Positions 1 to 12,956 of a stretch of 64,000 nt of DNA are shown piece after piece. The notes below the pieces were generated by a model. It had not been told where the DNA came from. It made no database searches and was given only the letters and a program-made list of their open reading frames with translations. Source of the DNA: Sindora glabra (Eukaryota > Streptophyta > Magnoliopsida > Fabales > Fabaceae); NCBI GenBank assembly GCA_020226215.1, contig CM035232.1, forward strand, positions 80,192,693 to 80,256,692, in the 5' to 3' direction. The stretch's first letter is position 1. Every line of letters starts with the position of its first letter. Made by a program: the position numbers and the translations under genes.

Positions 1-2440
1 TGAGCTTCATGGTTTTCCTAGATAAATCATGAGCTTCCATGGTATATTAATGCATGAAATCTATTGTGATTATGCTAATGAAATATTATGCAAAGAACCC
101 TTAAAAATGCTCATGGGAATTTTGTGAAAGAGTTTGTGATAAACTTTTAGCAAAGTGCATAAAAGTGAAAAAGAGTTAATGAATTCTTATATGTGGATTA
201 TGATATGTTAGAGTTATTTAAATTCTTGAATACAGATGATATATCTTAAGCATTATGATTTTTGAAAAGTATAATTAGAATTGTTAAAACTCTTGATAAA
301 TCTAGTAATTAAATATGAAAGCATGAATGCTTGAAAAAGATCACTTGAAATGTGACAAGTTAATTGTGAATACTTTCAGTTAGATTATGAGATTGTCATT
401 ATGATTATTGTTTATGTGATAATCATAGTAAAGGATGGTATTTTAACCATATTATATAATATGAAAAATGTGATATGATATAATTGTGTCTTGAATGCCC
501 TATATAGTAGTATAGTTTGAATGCTTTATGTGATAATGTGGCTTGAAATGCCTAATATGTTGATGAATATGTGAATATGAAACCTATGTTGTGGAAATGA
601 TAGCAAATTGGCTTGACGCCTTGTATTTTGTGTCACATAGAGTGACATAAGCAAGTACGTGGAGAGATAAGGTTGGATTGAAAGTTACAAAGTGGTAACC
701 CTGCATGCTTCTGGCTATTTTTATTATATAATTATATTGAAGTATATGTTTATGATTGCATTCTAGTGAAAGTATCAAATAGATATATTAAATATCTAAA
801 AAGTATTTTGGTAAAAAAATGCTTTGATTTTGTATATAATTGGTTTTTTTACCAAAACCCCATTAGAAAATTAATGTAATAATCAATCACTAAGTAATTC
901 ATTACTTATTATACTTGTAGATATAATTTTTAGATATTCCTCACCCAAATAGACCCTATTGAGGTCTACAAAGTGTAGTAGCATTTGCTTGATACTAGGT
1001 ATGGTTGATGTAAATTAGAGCTATATTTTACCATTAGGATTAATAGCTCCAGTATGCAGTAATTGGCTAGGATTTAAGCAGTTAAGCTTAAGCCCTCAGT
1101 ATTAGACCCTAGCTTAGGAATACTTTAATGCTCACATAGCTGATGTTCCTATTTTCCAAGTTGCTTCTATAGAACCTATATTGAATAGTCCTTTTAATAT
1201 GATTGTCATGTATTAATTTGACATGCTAGACTATGATTATGATCCCTTAACTTTAGTACCTATGCCACTAGCCATAATAGTAGCAACAATGGTGATAAAT
1301 GATCCACCTCCTTACATCCCAACATCTAAGAACCACTCAATTCTTGGTTTTGATGACACCATTAACAATTACTTTGTTTGATAATTGTCATTTTAAATAT
1401 CTATTTCTAAAATCTAACTCTATAAAATCATCTTCTAACTTTTTTGTATTACTCATATAATTACTTTATAACTTAACCTTGATGACAACTGGGTTTAATG
1501 CATAAGCTCGGGTATTCTATTTAAATGATGCAAGTATAATTATGTAAATCTATATAATGCATATTGATGTATAATATGAATGCATGTTTTTTTATTCTAC
1601 ATGCTTATTATTTCTTGAAATAATTACCTTATGGTTTTTGTTAAAAGGTTGTTTTGTGATTAATAATGATGTGGCCAATGGTTTTCAAAAAAAAAGGGAA
1701 AAGGAATTGATTTTCGACATTCAAGGTAATTTTTATAAGGTGTTTCGAAGAGAAGTTTTCATGCCTTTGAGTTTTGAAAACCTTCATCAAATAGTGAAGA
1801 GTCACTTTATTTCATAAAGAGCTATTAAATGAATTTTCAAAAGTAATATGTTACATATTTGATTTCAAAGAACGAAACATGATTTCTAAGAAGATCATGT
1901 AATCTTTAAAGCATGTTTTATAGAATAAATAGGATCTTCTAACCTTTTAAATTTTTCTAAAACTAGTCCTATTCTATTGTATTTGTTTCATAGTTTGAAC
2001 CATCATATTGAATTATATTTCTCTTGAAAAAGAAAACAAAAAGATATTTATTCTTTTAAGAAATTTTCAATGAAATTGATGATTATATTTCCTCAAGTTT
2101 TTAATTTATGCAATTTTATAAAGTGGATTTCAAGTCCTCTTTTTTAGGAAAAAGGTCTTCAATTGTTCAAATGAGGTTTTGTTTGTTAAAATTAAACTAT
2201 CAAAATATTTCCTATCTAAAGGAGTTTTCTAAATCTCATTTGCTAAGTTTTTATGATGTCCATTTTCTTAAATATGACTTTGCATCTATAGATATGCATA
2301 AAAAAACATAGTGGAATTTTTTAACTTTAGATTTTTACATCTGGCATGTTTTGAAAAAATAGTAAGTTTTATAAAATAGATTTTTTTTAAAATAGTTTTG
2401 TTTTGAAAAGGTTGTAAAGATATCTAGTTAATATTTTTAT
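1..2440. other. Unassigned AT-rich non-coding DNA
   Basis: I see no gene here. Short open frames exist (for example about 1584-1817 and 2108-2311), but they have no recognisable motif and sit in AT-rich sequence dense in stops. Composition resembles the LTR-like DNA elsewhere in the window, so it is probably old retroelement sequence. I could not place any LTR end, primer site or domain in it. Confidence 0.5.
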
Positions 2441-2874
2441 GCTAGTTATGATGGTCTGAAAAGGGGTTATGATAATCGTACCACATTAGAACATATCCAA
2501 GATGAACTCTTGAAGCATCACAATACATTACATATCCTAGTACTTGAGGGCAAGGCTAGCATTGGAGTTGATGTTAAGCATAATTTTAACTATTGAAAAT
2601 TATTTTTGCATCCATCTGACCATTTTAAATTCACCTTTTTTTTGCATTAACATAGGTAATACATAGATATCTTGAAAAAATATTTGAAAAATCTTCAATA
2701 ATATCTAACTAGCCTTAAGAAACTTTATATTTTTATAACTAACGTTAGCCTTGGCCAATTTTTTATAGCCTTTATATTTTAGGAATCAACTTTAACTTCC
2801 TCTTGTGACACCATGTGACTTAAGAATTTTACATGGGTTGTCCAAAATTCACATCGAGATAATTTAGCATATAA
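2441..2874 (-). pseudogene. Old gypsy relic I, left half: RT thumb and start of RNase H
   Basis: Read leftward from 2874 on the minus strand, the translation resembles the end of a Ty3/gypsy reverse transcriptase: a cysteine-containing stretch (YAKLSRCEFW), then a segment like the FLGH-VS motif, then an RYY-RFF motif near 2690. This is followed by the beginning of RNase H, with a YCDAS-like catalytic aspartate motif encoded at about 2512-2528. Several stops and at least one frameshift are visible. The protein reading continues directly from the relic at 12957 onward, so the two parts were one gene before element 1 inserted between them. The relic is non-functional. The family call is firm; the exact left end is not. 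Confidence 0.75.
2870..2874. repeat. Target-site duplication of element 1, left copy (TATAA)
   Basis: The five bases TATAA immediately precede the LTR start at 2875 and recur at 12952-12956 immediately after the other LTR. A perfect 5 bp duplication is the usual product of a gypsy integrase. Confidence 0.85.
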
Positions 2875-5574
2875 TGTAACTCCCTTACTTATTAATACCT
2901 TAATCCCTTATTAAATAGGTAATTACTACATAATTAGACCTTCTAGAGCCTAATCAAGATTCTAAGAAATGAAATATTACAAATTCTGAGTTTCAAAAAT
3001 TTTCTGCACATTTCCAGAATTGTTAGTCCAAATTCAAAAATGTGAAAAACTACTTTCCAGAACTCCAAAAATAATGAAATTTGTTCCCGTGAACCCTCTA
3101 CTCATTGACTTCATCTTGTAAAAATTTGACATCATTTGGTCTCTTAAAATTTACAGCAAAGTAGACTCGTTTCAGTTCTATCTAGAATTCACAGCACCGA
3201 AAGTAGGCCCTTAGTTCAAGCGTAAATCATCTTCAATTAAGCTCAAATTTAGTATGTAACTTTTTAAATATGTTAAATTCTTGCCATAAAATTTTCAGCA
3301 CAAACTCATCCATGTACTCCCTCAAAATGCCAAGGTACAACTGGTACTCAGCACTGTAACGGGAACAGGACAGTCCAAAATGTGTAACAATTTCCTATAA
3401 CAAATGAGCTCATTTTAGGCTGAATTTTGGCACAAAGTACATTGATATGTAAGGTTCATCCCTGAATTTTATCATGATTTTTAGAGCACCATAACTCAAT
3501 AAAAAATCCATGCAAATAGGCCCAGTTCACTACCTTACGAGACTACTGTTCATTTGGTCAGTTACTATTCATTTAGTCATTTCTAACTTCACACATATTG
3601 CATACTAAATGCCTTGTACTCCAAACTAGCTCATAATACATCAAATTCTTATATCTCATACAACATAGAAAAATTTTACATGATCATACAATAATTCAAG
3701 TTTACAAAACACACATAATATACATCCTTAATACATAAGCAAACTTATCCATGTTCAATCCTTGCTAGGAGGGCTATTGGAAGCATTGTCTAGAATGGTT
3801 AGTAAACAATATAAAAGCATAAGAAACAAAGTTTCCTAGTAGCTAGCTAGTGTAAGAAAAAAATATTAAGTCATTCCAGATCCTTAAGCCAATAAAACAT
3901 GCATTTCAAAATCAATTAATCAATCATTTAACACATTATTTCATACCATTGTCATCTAATACCATTGTAGGAAACATGCACCGCACATAACAATTATTAA
4001 GCCCATTCAAGAACTCATATAGATATCTAGATGGCCATCATAGATAATCGTACCTAGGCCTCATACACAATAATTTCACTACCTTTCCTGGGGTACTCGG
4101 GCCATAGACCTCACATACAACATTTCACTATTTTCCCGGGGTACTCGAGCCATAGGTACCACACACAGCAATTTTATACACATTTCATACAATAACACAA
4201 GATATAGAAAAACATGTAAATAGGAAATAGAGCTTAAGGATAAAGTTAGCTACCTTTTTCTTTTAAAAGCTTCCAATGATGATGATTTCTTTGCCCTCAC
4301 TTGATAATTCCTTTACAAATTCTTTGCTTGTTCTACACATAAATACACATTATAGCAACCATTAGAACACCATCATTCTTTCTCATCATTCTAAACCTTC
4401 CAAAACACAATTAAATAACTAAAACTCCTTTCCTCATTATTTTTCCCTTCTCACAGTTTTGAGACTTCAAAGTGAGGTTTCCACACAAACTTCCATAATT
4501 CAAAATTTCACCTTCCATAGGCTCTATAATTCACAAGAATCATTTTAATTTCATTAATTTAACTAAATTCCAAGAAAAACATGCTTGTACACATACATAC
4601 ACCATTAGGCCTCTAAAATCCTAATTCATACATCATGATTCCTTGTTGTTTTTACACCAAACCAAAGTCATATATCAACATAACAACATCTTAAACATCA
4701 TTAGGTATACTTAAATCATCCAAACTCCATGGTCAACCTTCCTTTGACCACATAAACATCATGATTTCAAAAAACTAAAAAGAGCACCTTAAAGAGCTTT
4801 GAAAGGAGAACAATTTTACCTATTAGAGCAATTTGAAATTCCCAACTTGAAGTTCACTAAACTTGATCAAACTTAAGATTTTTTCAATCTAAACACACCA
4901 TGTGATAGAGCTCAATGAGAGGAGCAATTTGATCTTCTACATCAAGTCCTAATTCTTAAGATTTCTAGGTGAAAGAGGCTAACAAAAATTTCTCTCTCTT
5001 CTTTCTCTCTCTCACACGTTCAAGCTTGCTTTCATGGAGGCATCCATAGTTTTGGGGAAGAAAAGAGAAGGAGGAAGAACTTTCATGACAATTTAAGGGT
5101 ATTTTAGGTCATTTTTTAAATTATTAAGTGCATTTTGGTCCTTTCTTACTAATTAGTAAGGCTATTCTTGAAATTTCATTATAAAAATGACACTTGTTAA
5201 GTGTCTATTGGTCACACTTTATGAAATTACATACTAGACCCTAAATTCTTGATTATTTACACTTTAACCCATACTTCATTTTGTACTTTGCAATATAGTC
5301 CATAGGGTTACCTGACTGTCTAAAAATTCGTAAACTGTTAGACTTAGAAAAGTCTCATTTCTAGGATTTTCTAACCTCCTCTGATCATCTATAGTATTTA
5401 GGGAAATTAATTCCTTTCTTATTACTCCCTTTCCTTCAAAATTTCAATTACACTTACACTTAACACCTTTCAACTTGAAATTCAAATACCAAGCTAATTT
5501 TAACGTGCCCTTCGTTTCTATAGCCTCAGAATTTAGAGATTTAAATGATAAAACTTAAAATTTTGGACATTACA
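2875..5574 (-). repeat. Element 1, 3' LTR
   Basis: This 2,700 bp repeat aligns along its whole length with 10268-12951. It is bounded by TGTAACTCCC on the left and GGACATTACA on the right. The polypurine tract adjoins its right edge, which makes it the 3' LTR of a minus-strand element. It contains no coding sequence. Confidence 0.92.
4054..4175. repeat. Short tandem repeat inside element 1 LTR
   Basis: Two and a half imperfect units of about 50 bp follow one another. Each holds a CCTCA(C/T)A(T/C)AC motif, then TTTCACTA and a GGGGTACTCG core. The same array is in the other LTR at about 11446-11565, so it predates this insertion and belongs to the LTR's own structure. The role is unknown; it may be a transcriptional control segment. 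Confidence 0.6.
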
Positions 5575-5590
5575 ACTCTACCCCTTTAAA
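5575..5590 (-). other. Polypurine tract of element 1
   Basis: On the minus strand the bases next to the 3' LTR read AAAGGGGTAGAG, a purine run of the kind that primes plus-strand DNA synthesis. Its position directly against the LTR edge at 5574 fixes the orientation of the element. Confidence 0.85.
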
Positions 5591-5623
5591 AGAATTTTGT
5601 CCTCAAAATTCGAGATACATACC

Positions 5624-7020
5624 TTAAGTGAAGAGATATGGATACCGATTCCTCATGTTTTCCTCAGTTTCCCAGGTTGCATCTTCTTCTGTCATGTTTC
5701 TTCACAATATTTTTACTAAAGGAATATTCTTGTTTCTTAGTTGCTTTACCTGCATATCCAAGATTCTTTCTGGTTCTAAAGTAAATGATAAGTTTTCATG
5801 TATTTTCACTCCTTCATAATCTATGACATGTGTGGGATTTGGATGATACTTTTTTAACTGAGAAACATGAAACACATCATGCAATTGTGACAATTCAGGA
5901 GGCAAGGCAATTTTATATGCTAAAGGTCCCACTTTCTTAGTGATCTGAAATGGACCAATATACTTGGGATGGAGTTTCTTAATTCTAAGTGATTTGCCTA
6001 TACCTGTAACTAGAGTTACTCTGAGAAAGACATGATCATTCACATCGAATTTTAGGGGTTGCCTTATTTTACCTGCATAACTCTTCTGATGACTTTGTGC
6101 TGCTAATAATCTTTCTTTGATAAGCTTTATCTGTTGAGTGGTTTGATCCATTAATTCCGGTCCTTGGATAGTTCTTTCACTTAGTTCCACCCAACATAGC
6201 GGAGATCTGCACTTCCTACCATACAGGGCCTTATATGGTGCCATCTGTATACTAGAATGAAAGCTATTATTATAAGCAAATTCAGCTAAAGGCAAATATG
6301 AATCCTAATTCCCTTTCATTTCTAGCACATAGGATCTTAACATATCTTCTAACGTCTATATGGTTCTTTCTATTTGTCCATCTGTTTGTGGGTGGTACAC
6401 CATACTAAACTTTAGCTTGGTACCCATAGTTTCCTACGAAGCTCTCCAAAATCTAGAAGTAAACCTGGGATTTCTGTCAGATACAATACTATTAGGTACA
6501 CCATGCAATCTAATAATTTCATTAATATAGGTCCTTGCTAACTTATCCAAGGAATAAGTAATCTTAATAGCCAAGAAATGAGCAAATTTTGTAAGCCTGT
6601 CAATAATCACCCAAATGCTATCATGCCCAGAGAAAGTCCTTGGAAGTCCTGTAATAAAATCCATAGTTATACTGTCCCACTTCCATTCAGGAATGTCTAA
6701 AGGATGTAATAATCTAGCTAGTCTTTGATGTTCTATTTTAACTCTTTGACATGTCAAACACTTTGATACAAATTGAGTGATATTAGATTTCATTCCTGGC
6801 CACCAAAATTTTTTTCTTTAAATCTTGATACATCTTGATAATTCCAGGATGAATGGTATATTTTCCTCTATGTACCTCTTCCATAATTTCATCCCTTAGA
6901 CCATCATCATCAGGTACATAAACTTTGTCTCTAAATCTCAATAATCCATCCCCAAACATGCTAAAATCCTTAGCTTCCTCTTGCCCCCAATTGTTCTTTG
7001 TTCTTCTTAGCCAGATCATC
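5624..7020 (-). pseudogene. Element 1 pol, C-terminal part: integrase and chromodomain-like tail
   Basis: Reading from about 7020 leftward, there is the HHCC zinc-binding region (histidines around 6850-6900, the CLTC cysteine pair near 6745) and then the DDE integrase core. The first aspartate lies in the TMDFITGLP motif near 6655 and the second in IVSDRNPRF near 6475. The catalytic glutamate is in the QIERT segment near 6365. A GPF/Y-like segment follows (YIGPFQI, near 5955), then a chromodomain-like tail ending in RYPYLF before the stop at 5624. Breaks are stops near 6434, 6303 and 5702, and frameshifts near 6990 and 6810. Where family alignment suggests the original codon, these stops look like TGG or CAG changed to TAG/TGA. 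The tail would have directed integration to particular chromatin in an intact element. Confidence 0.88.
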
Positions 7021-7149
7021 TTTTTCTAAAGCTTTCCTAATCTTCTCTTCCAAGTTACTGAAAATTCTGACTTCACTAACCATCAACGCTCCAGATTCTT
7101 CAAATATATTTAGATTTAAGTCTTGGATTCCTTTAATCAACTTATATTC

Positions 7150-8990
7150 TTTCATCATCATTGACGCCATATGTATGGACTTTCTACTGAGTGCATCCAC
7201 CACCACATTCCCTTTTCCTGGATGGCATTTAAAAGTGAAGTCATAATCCTTGAGAAATTCTAGCCATCTCCTCTACCTCATATTTAATTCCTTCTGATTA
7301 AAAAGATATTTAAGATTTTTGTGATCTGTAAACACTTCAAACTGTGTACTATACAGATAATGCCTCTAGATCTTTAATGCAAACACAACAACTGCTAACT
7401 CTAAATCATGTGTAGGATAATTTTCTTCATGAGGTCTCAACTGCCTAGATGCATAAGCAACTACTCTGCTTTCTTACATCAACACACATCCCAATCCTTT
7501 TTTAGATACATCACTATAAATAGTAAATGGCTTACTAGGATCAGGAATTACTAACACTGGGGTAGAAGTCAATCTGTCCTTAAGCTCTTGAAAACTCTGC
7601 TCACATCTATCTGTCCATGTAAATGGTTGATCCTTTCTAGTTAGTCTGGTCAATGGAAAAGCTAACTGAGAAAATCCTTGAATAAATCGCCTGTAGCACC
7701 CTGCTAAACTAAGAAAACTCCTTACTTCGATTACTGTTCTGGGTTTTTCCCATTTCAGCACCTCCTCCACTTTGTGTGGATCAACAGATATTCCATCTTT
7801 AGATACTATGTGACCTAAAAATTTGACTTCAAGCAACCAAAATTCACATTTACTTAACTTAGCATACAGTCTCTTTTCTTTTAAAGTTTGTAAGACTATA
7901 TGTAAGTGAGTTTCATGTTCTTCAAGTGTCCTAGAATAAATGAGTATGTCATCGATAAATACAACTACAAATTGATTTAGATATGGTCTGAAAATTTTGT
8001 TCATATAATTCATAAAAATAGTTGGTGCATTTGTTAATCCAAAAGGCATAACAAGAAACTCGTAATGACCATATCTAGTTCTAAATGCAATTTTTAGTAT
8101 ATCTTCATTCTTAACTTTCAATTGGTGGTATCCAAATTTTAAATTAATTTTTGAAAAGATAGTGGCACCATTGGTCTAACAAATCATCTATTCTATGCAA
8201 AGGATATTTATTTTTAATTGTCACCTTATTTAGTTGCCTGTAATCAATGTACAACCTTAAACTTCCATCCTTTTTCTTAATAAACAAAATTGGTGCACCC
8301 CAGGGAGACACACTAGGTCGAATGAATCCCTTCTCTAATAACTCTTCTATCTGCTTCTTGAGTTCTACTAATTCTGCTGGAGCCATTCTATATGGAGTCT
8401 TAAAAATTGGGGTTGTACTTGGTACTAGATCAATTGCAAATTCTATTTCTCTATTAGGAGGTAGTCCACAAAAATCCTTAAGGAACACATCAGAATACTC
8501 CCTAACTATAGGTATTTTCTCTATATCATCATACTCAGCTTGGGCAACAAAGAAAATCATAAACCCTTTAGCATCAGTTTCTAGTCTACTCTCAGCACAG
8601 GCATAGTTTAGACATACATTTTCCACAAATAACACATAACAAGGTATATCAACATCCACAGGCATATTAGTACACAGAGATACAGTCTTACTGGAACAAT
8701 CAAGCACAGTATGATTGGTCGATAACCAATTCATACCGATAATCACATCAATATCACTCAATGGCAAACATATCAAATCAAGAATACTATATGTACTCTC
8801 ATACTGTATCACACAATTTAGACATGCATCTGAGGTCACAACTCTGTTTCCTGTGAGGGTAGTTACAACCATATGATATGTCAATGTTTCAAGAATTAGA
8901 TTCAAACGTCCCACATATTCATAAGAAATAAAGGAATGAGTAGCACCTAAATCAAACATAGCATTTACTTGAGAACCAATAATGTTATTG
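7150..8990 (-). pseudogene. Element 1 pol, N-terminal part: protease, reverse transcriptase, RNase H
   Basis: The protease active-site motif reads FDLGATHSFIS near 8950, with leucine where D-S/T-G is usual. A second protease hallmark, VIIGMNWL, follows near 8735. Reverse transcriptase begins near 8440 and shows KKDGSLRL and IDYRQLNKVTIKNKYPL, then VMPFGLTNAP near 8045 and the catalytic FIDDILIYS near 7950. RNase H starts with the YSDVS motif near 7505. The frame is broken near 8167 (small deletion in RT) and by a stop at about 7471-7473. Two further stops lie near 7369 and 7275. The domains, in family order, continue into integrase to the left. The product would copy the element's RNA into DNA; this copy is dead. 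Confidence 0.9.
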
Positions 8991-9009
8991 TACCTTGGAT
9001 AAGCTTAAG

Positions 9010-10149
9010 TGATTTTCTAGCTTCCTCTTCAGATGCAAATACACAACCATGAGTTGGAAGCCTTCCCTGGCTACCACCTGATTTGGATTAATTGGGCTTA
9101 GATGACATAGCAGAGCGAGATCCTGAAGAAGATCCTTTGCTCCTAAACCTACAATCTCTAGCTAGGTGTCCTGATTTTCTACAAACATAACATACTTTTA
9201 CATTACAGGGTTCATTCCTATGAAATTTACCACACTGGGTATATAGCCTATTACTAATAGAAGATTAAGAAGGAGACTGAAATGAAGGCCTAAATGTAAA
9301 TGATTAACTCCCAGAGGGTGGATTGAAGGTTTGTGGCCTTTTACTGCTCCAATTCGTACCTTTCCCCTTTTGGAATTCGCCACTAGATCTTTTCTTAGAT
9401 GCATCACCCTATAAGGATTTCTTCTTTTTCAATGCAACATCAATAGCTCTAATGGCATTTACCAACTTTGGATAACTTCTGATCCTTTGACCCATAATAG
9501 AAATGGCTATCTCGGGTTTAATAGCCCTTTCTAATCTCATACATTTCCATACTTCATTATAATGGTCCTTCAAGTATCTATAAAATTTGGATATTTCTTC
9601 AAATTTAGTCAAAAACACTTCTGTATCCATGTCATCAGTTTGTTGCAAGTCCAGAAAGTCACACTCCTTCTGGTCCCAGACAATCTCAAGTATATATTGC
9701 TCATAGAATGCTGTAGTAAAGTTCTCCCAATTTAAAGGTTGTTCTCTATTTAGCATAATTTTTCTGTTACTCTCCCACCAATACTCAGCCTCCTCACAAA
9801 ACTGGAAAATAATTAATTGTACTTTCTGTTCAGAGTTGCATGACACTAACACAAAAATCTTCTGTATCTCCCTAAGCCAACGCTCTGCTCCTTTGGGACC
9901 AGCTTTTCCATTAAAGGTGGGGGGATTCATCTTTTTGAATTGGTTTACCAATTTGGCAAATCTGTTAGCATATACCTCCTCCTTAGTTTGAACGAGTCCA
10001 ACTTCATGTGGTTGTTACTGTTGACCAAGGGGGTCAATCTTCTGCTCAAGCCTCTGTAACACTTGAGCTATAGTAGTCATGGTGTGAGCTGTTTCACCAC
10101 TTCCTTCTTCACCTGAATCTTTTCTACTCTTCCTACCTCTAGCAGCCAT
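9010..10149 (-). pseudogene. Element 1 gag (capsid/nucleocapsid)
   Basis: The likely start is the ATG at 10149, which opens MAARGRKSRK, a basic N-terminus typical of this family. An in-frame stop occurs at 10015-10017, and the frame is open again from 9951 to 9409. That stretch holds the capsid-like core, with tryptophan-rich sequence around WLREIQKIF and EYWWESN. Another stop lies at 9409. Further left, near 9150-9195, is an intact CCHC zinc knuckle, CYVCRKSGHLARDC, which in the family binds the element's RNA. Gag forms the cytoplasmic particle in which reverse transcription takes place. Stop codons make this copy non-functional. Confidence 0.88.
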
Positions 10150-10252
10150 GCTTATCTGAAGTCACAATATAAACACATTTCCATTCACACAACAACTAAC
10201 TACAGGTAATGAAACAGATATTTCACACATATATAGCAAGGCCTTAAAACGT

Positions 10253-10264
10253 GTTTTAATACCA
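10253..10264 (-). other. Primer-binding site of element 1 (tRNA-Met type)
   Basis: On the minus strand the sequence is TGGTATTAAAAC. It matches the usual plant initiator tRNA-Met site TGGTATCAGAGC except for transitions, and lies three bases inside the 5' LTR edge. Confidence 0.8.
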
Positions 10265-10267
10265 AAA

Positions 10268-12951
10268 TATAAATATCTTACTTATTAATACCTTAATCTC
10301 TTATTACATAGGTAATTACTACATAATTAGACCTTCTAGAGCCTAATCAGGATTCTAAGAAATGAAATATTACAAATTCTAAGTTTCAAAAATTTTCTGC
10401 ACATTTCTAGAATTGTTATTCCAAATTCAAAAATATGAAAAACTACTTTCCAAAACTCCAAAAATCACAAAATTTGTTTCCATGAACCTTCTACTCATTG
10501 AATTCATCTTGTAAAAATTTGACATCATTTAGACATCATTGTTCTCTTAAAATTTACAGCAAAGTAGACTTGTTTCAATTCTATCTAGAATTCATAGTAC
10601 CAAAAGTAGGCCCTTATTTCAGGGGGTAAATCATCTTTAATTAAGCTCAAATTTAGTATGGAACTTTTTAAATATGTTAAATGCTTGCCATAAAATTTTC
10701 AGACACAAACTCATCCATTTACCCCCTCAAAATGCCAAGGTACAACTAGTACTCAGCACTGTGACGGGAACAGGACAGTCCAAAACGTGTAACAATTTTC
10801 CCATAACAAATGAACTTATTTTAGGCTGAATTTTGGCATTATGTAAGGTTCATCCCTAAATTTTATCATGATTTTTAGAGAACCATAATTCAGTCAAAAA
10901 TCCATGCAAACAGGCCCAGCTCACTGCCCTATGAGACTACTGTTCATTTGGTCAGTTACTATTCATTTGTTCATTTCCAACTTCACACATATTGCATATT
11001 AAATGCCTTTTACTCCAACTAGCTCACAATACATCAAATTCTTATATCTCATACCACATAGGAAAAGTTTACATGATCATACAGTAATTCAAGTTTACAA
11101 AAAACACATAATATACATCCTCAATACATAAACAAACTTATCCATGTTCAATCCTTGCTAGGAGGGCTGTTAGAAGCATCACCTAGAATAGTTAGTAAAT
11201 AATATAAAAGCATAAGAAACAAAGTTTCCCAGTAGCTAGCTAGTGCAAGAAAAACACATTAAGCCATTCCAGATCCTTAAGCTAATAAAACATACATTTC
11301 AAAATTAATTAATCAATCATTTAACACATTGTTTCATACCATTGTCATCTAATACCATTGTAGGAAACATGCACCGCAACAACAATTATTAAGCCCATTC
11401 AAGAACTCATATAGATATCTAGATGACTATTACAAATAATCGTACCTAGGCCTCATACACAGTAATTTCACTATCTTCCTGGGGTACTCGGGTCATAGGC
11501 CTCACATATAGCATTTCACTATCTTCTCGGGGTACTTGAGCCATAGGTACCGCATATAGCAATTTTATACACATTCCATACAATAGCACAAGATACAAAA
11601 AAGCATGTAAATAGGAAACAGAGCTTAAGGATAAAGCTAGCTACATTTTTCTTTTAAAAGCTTCCAATGATGATGATTCCTTTATCCTCACTTGATAATT
11701 TCCTTTACAAATTCTTTGCTTGTTCTACACATAAATACACATTATAGCAACCATTAGAACACCATCATTCTTTCTCATCACTCCAAACCTTCCAAAACAC
11801 AATTAAATAGCTAAAACTCCTTTCCTCCTTATTTTTCCCTTCTCACAGTTTTGAGACTTTAAAGTGAGGTTTACACACAAACTTCCATAATTCAAAATTT
11901 CACCTTCCATAGGCTCTATAATTCACGAGAATCATTCTAATTTCATTAATTTAGCCAAATTCCAAACAAAACATGCTAAACACATACATACACCATTAGG
12001 CCTCTAAAACCCTAATTTGTACATCATGATTCCTTGTTGTTTTTACACCAAACCAAAGCTATATATCAACATAACAACATCCAAAACATCATTAGATATA
12101 TTTAAATCATCCAAACTCCATGGTCAACCTTCCTTTGACCACACAAGCATCATGATTTCAAGAAACTAAAAAGAAAACCTTAAAAAGCTTTGAAAGGAGA
12201 ACAATTTTACCTCTTGGAGCAACTTGAAATTCCTAACTTGAAGTTCACTAAACTTGATCAAACTTGAGATTTTTTCAATCTAAACACACCATGTGATAGA
12301 GCTCAATGAGAGGAGCAATTTTATCTTTTACACCAAGTCCTAATTCTTAAGATTTCTAGGTGAAAAAGGCCAACAAAAATTTCTCTCTCTCACACGTTCA
12401 AGCTTGCTTTCATGGAGGCATCCATGGTTTTGGAGAAGAAAGGAGAAGGAAGAAGAACTTTCATGACAATTTAAGGGTATTTTGGTCATTTTTTAAATTA
12501 TTAAGTGCATTTTGGTCCTTTCTTACTAATTAGTAAGGCTATTCTTGAAATTTCATTATAAAAATGACACTTGTCAAGTGTCTATTGGTCACACTTTATG
12601 AAATTACATACTAGACCCTAAATTCTTGATTATTTACACTTTAACCCACACTTCATTTTGTACTTTGCAATATAGTCCATAGGGTTACCTGACTGTCTGA
12701 AAATTTGTAAACTGTTAGACTTAGAAAAGTCCCATTTCCAAGGTTTTCTAACCTCCTCTAATCATCTATAGTATTTAGGGAAATTAATTCCTTTCCTATT
12801 GCTCCCTTTCTTTCAAAATTTCAGTTACACTTACACTTAATACCTTTCAACTTGAAATTCACATACCAAGCTAATTTAAACATACCCTTTGTTTCTACAG
12901 CCTCAGAATTTAGAGATTCAAATGATAAAACTTAAAATTTAGGACATTACA
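10268..12951 (-). repeat. Element 1, 5' LTR
   Basis: This 2,684 bp direct repeat matches 2875-5574. Its right edge ends GGACATTACA at 12951, followed by the TATAA duplication. The left edge has decayed (TATAAATATC instead of TGTAACTCCC). It would hold the promoter of the element; I do not see a convincing TATA box on the minus strand. Confidence 0.9.
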
Positions 12952-12956
12952 TATAA

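Larger units (their letters stand above)
2875..12951 (-). mobile_element. Element 1: full-length Ty3/gypsy chromovirus (Tekay/Del-like), minus strand
   Basis: This is a complete LTR retrotransposon of 10,077 bp. It has two direct LTRs of about 2.7 kb, each bounded by TGTAA...TTACA, and a perfect 5 bp target duplication (TATAA). In transcription order (right to left) it holds the 5' LTR, a tRNA-Met-type primer site at 10253-10264, gag with a zinc knuckle, protease, reverse transcriptase, RNase H, integrase, a C-terminal chromodomain-like tail, a polypurine tract at 5575-5590 and the 3' LTR. The gene order with integrase last and the terminal chromodomain-like segment identify a chromovirus; the long LTRs suggest the Tekay/Del clade. 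Over the first 107 or so aligned LTR bases I count four differences, so insertion was fairly recent relative to other copies here. The coding region carries several stops and frameshifts, so this copy cannot encode its own proteins. Confidence 0.93.

Noticed and set aside
629..645. Perfect hairpin TGTCAC-ATAGA-GTGACA
   Set aside because: A six-base stem is too short to call a regulatory or RNA feature in a window of this size.
8247..8606. 119-codon open frame on the plus strand
   Set aside because: It lies antisense to the RT/protease of element 1 and is a shadow of that coding sequence. The same applies to 50758-51096, 30786-31293 and 31468-31692.
9198..9407. 69-codon minus-strand frame in element 1
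   Set aside because: It is in a different frame from the gag reading that carries the zinc knuckle, and its sequence has no gag features.
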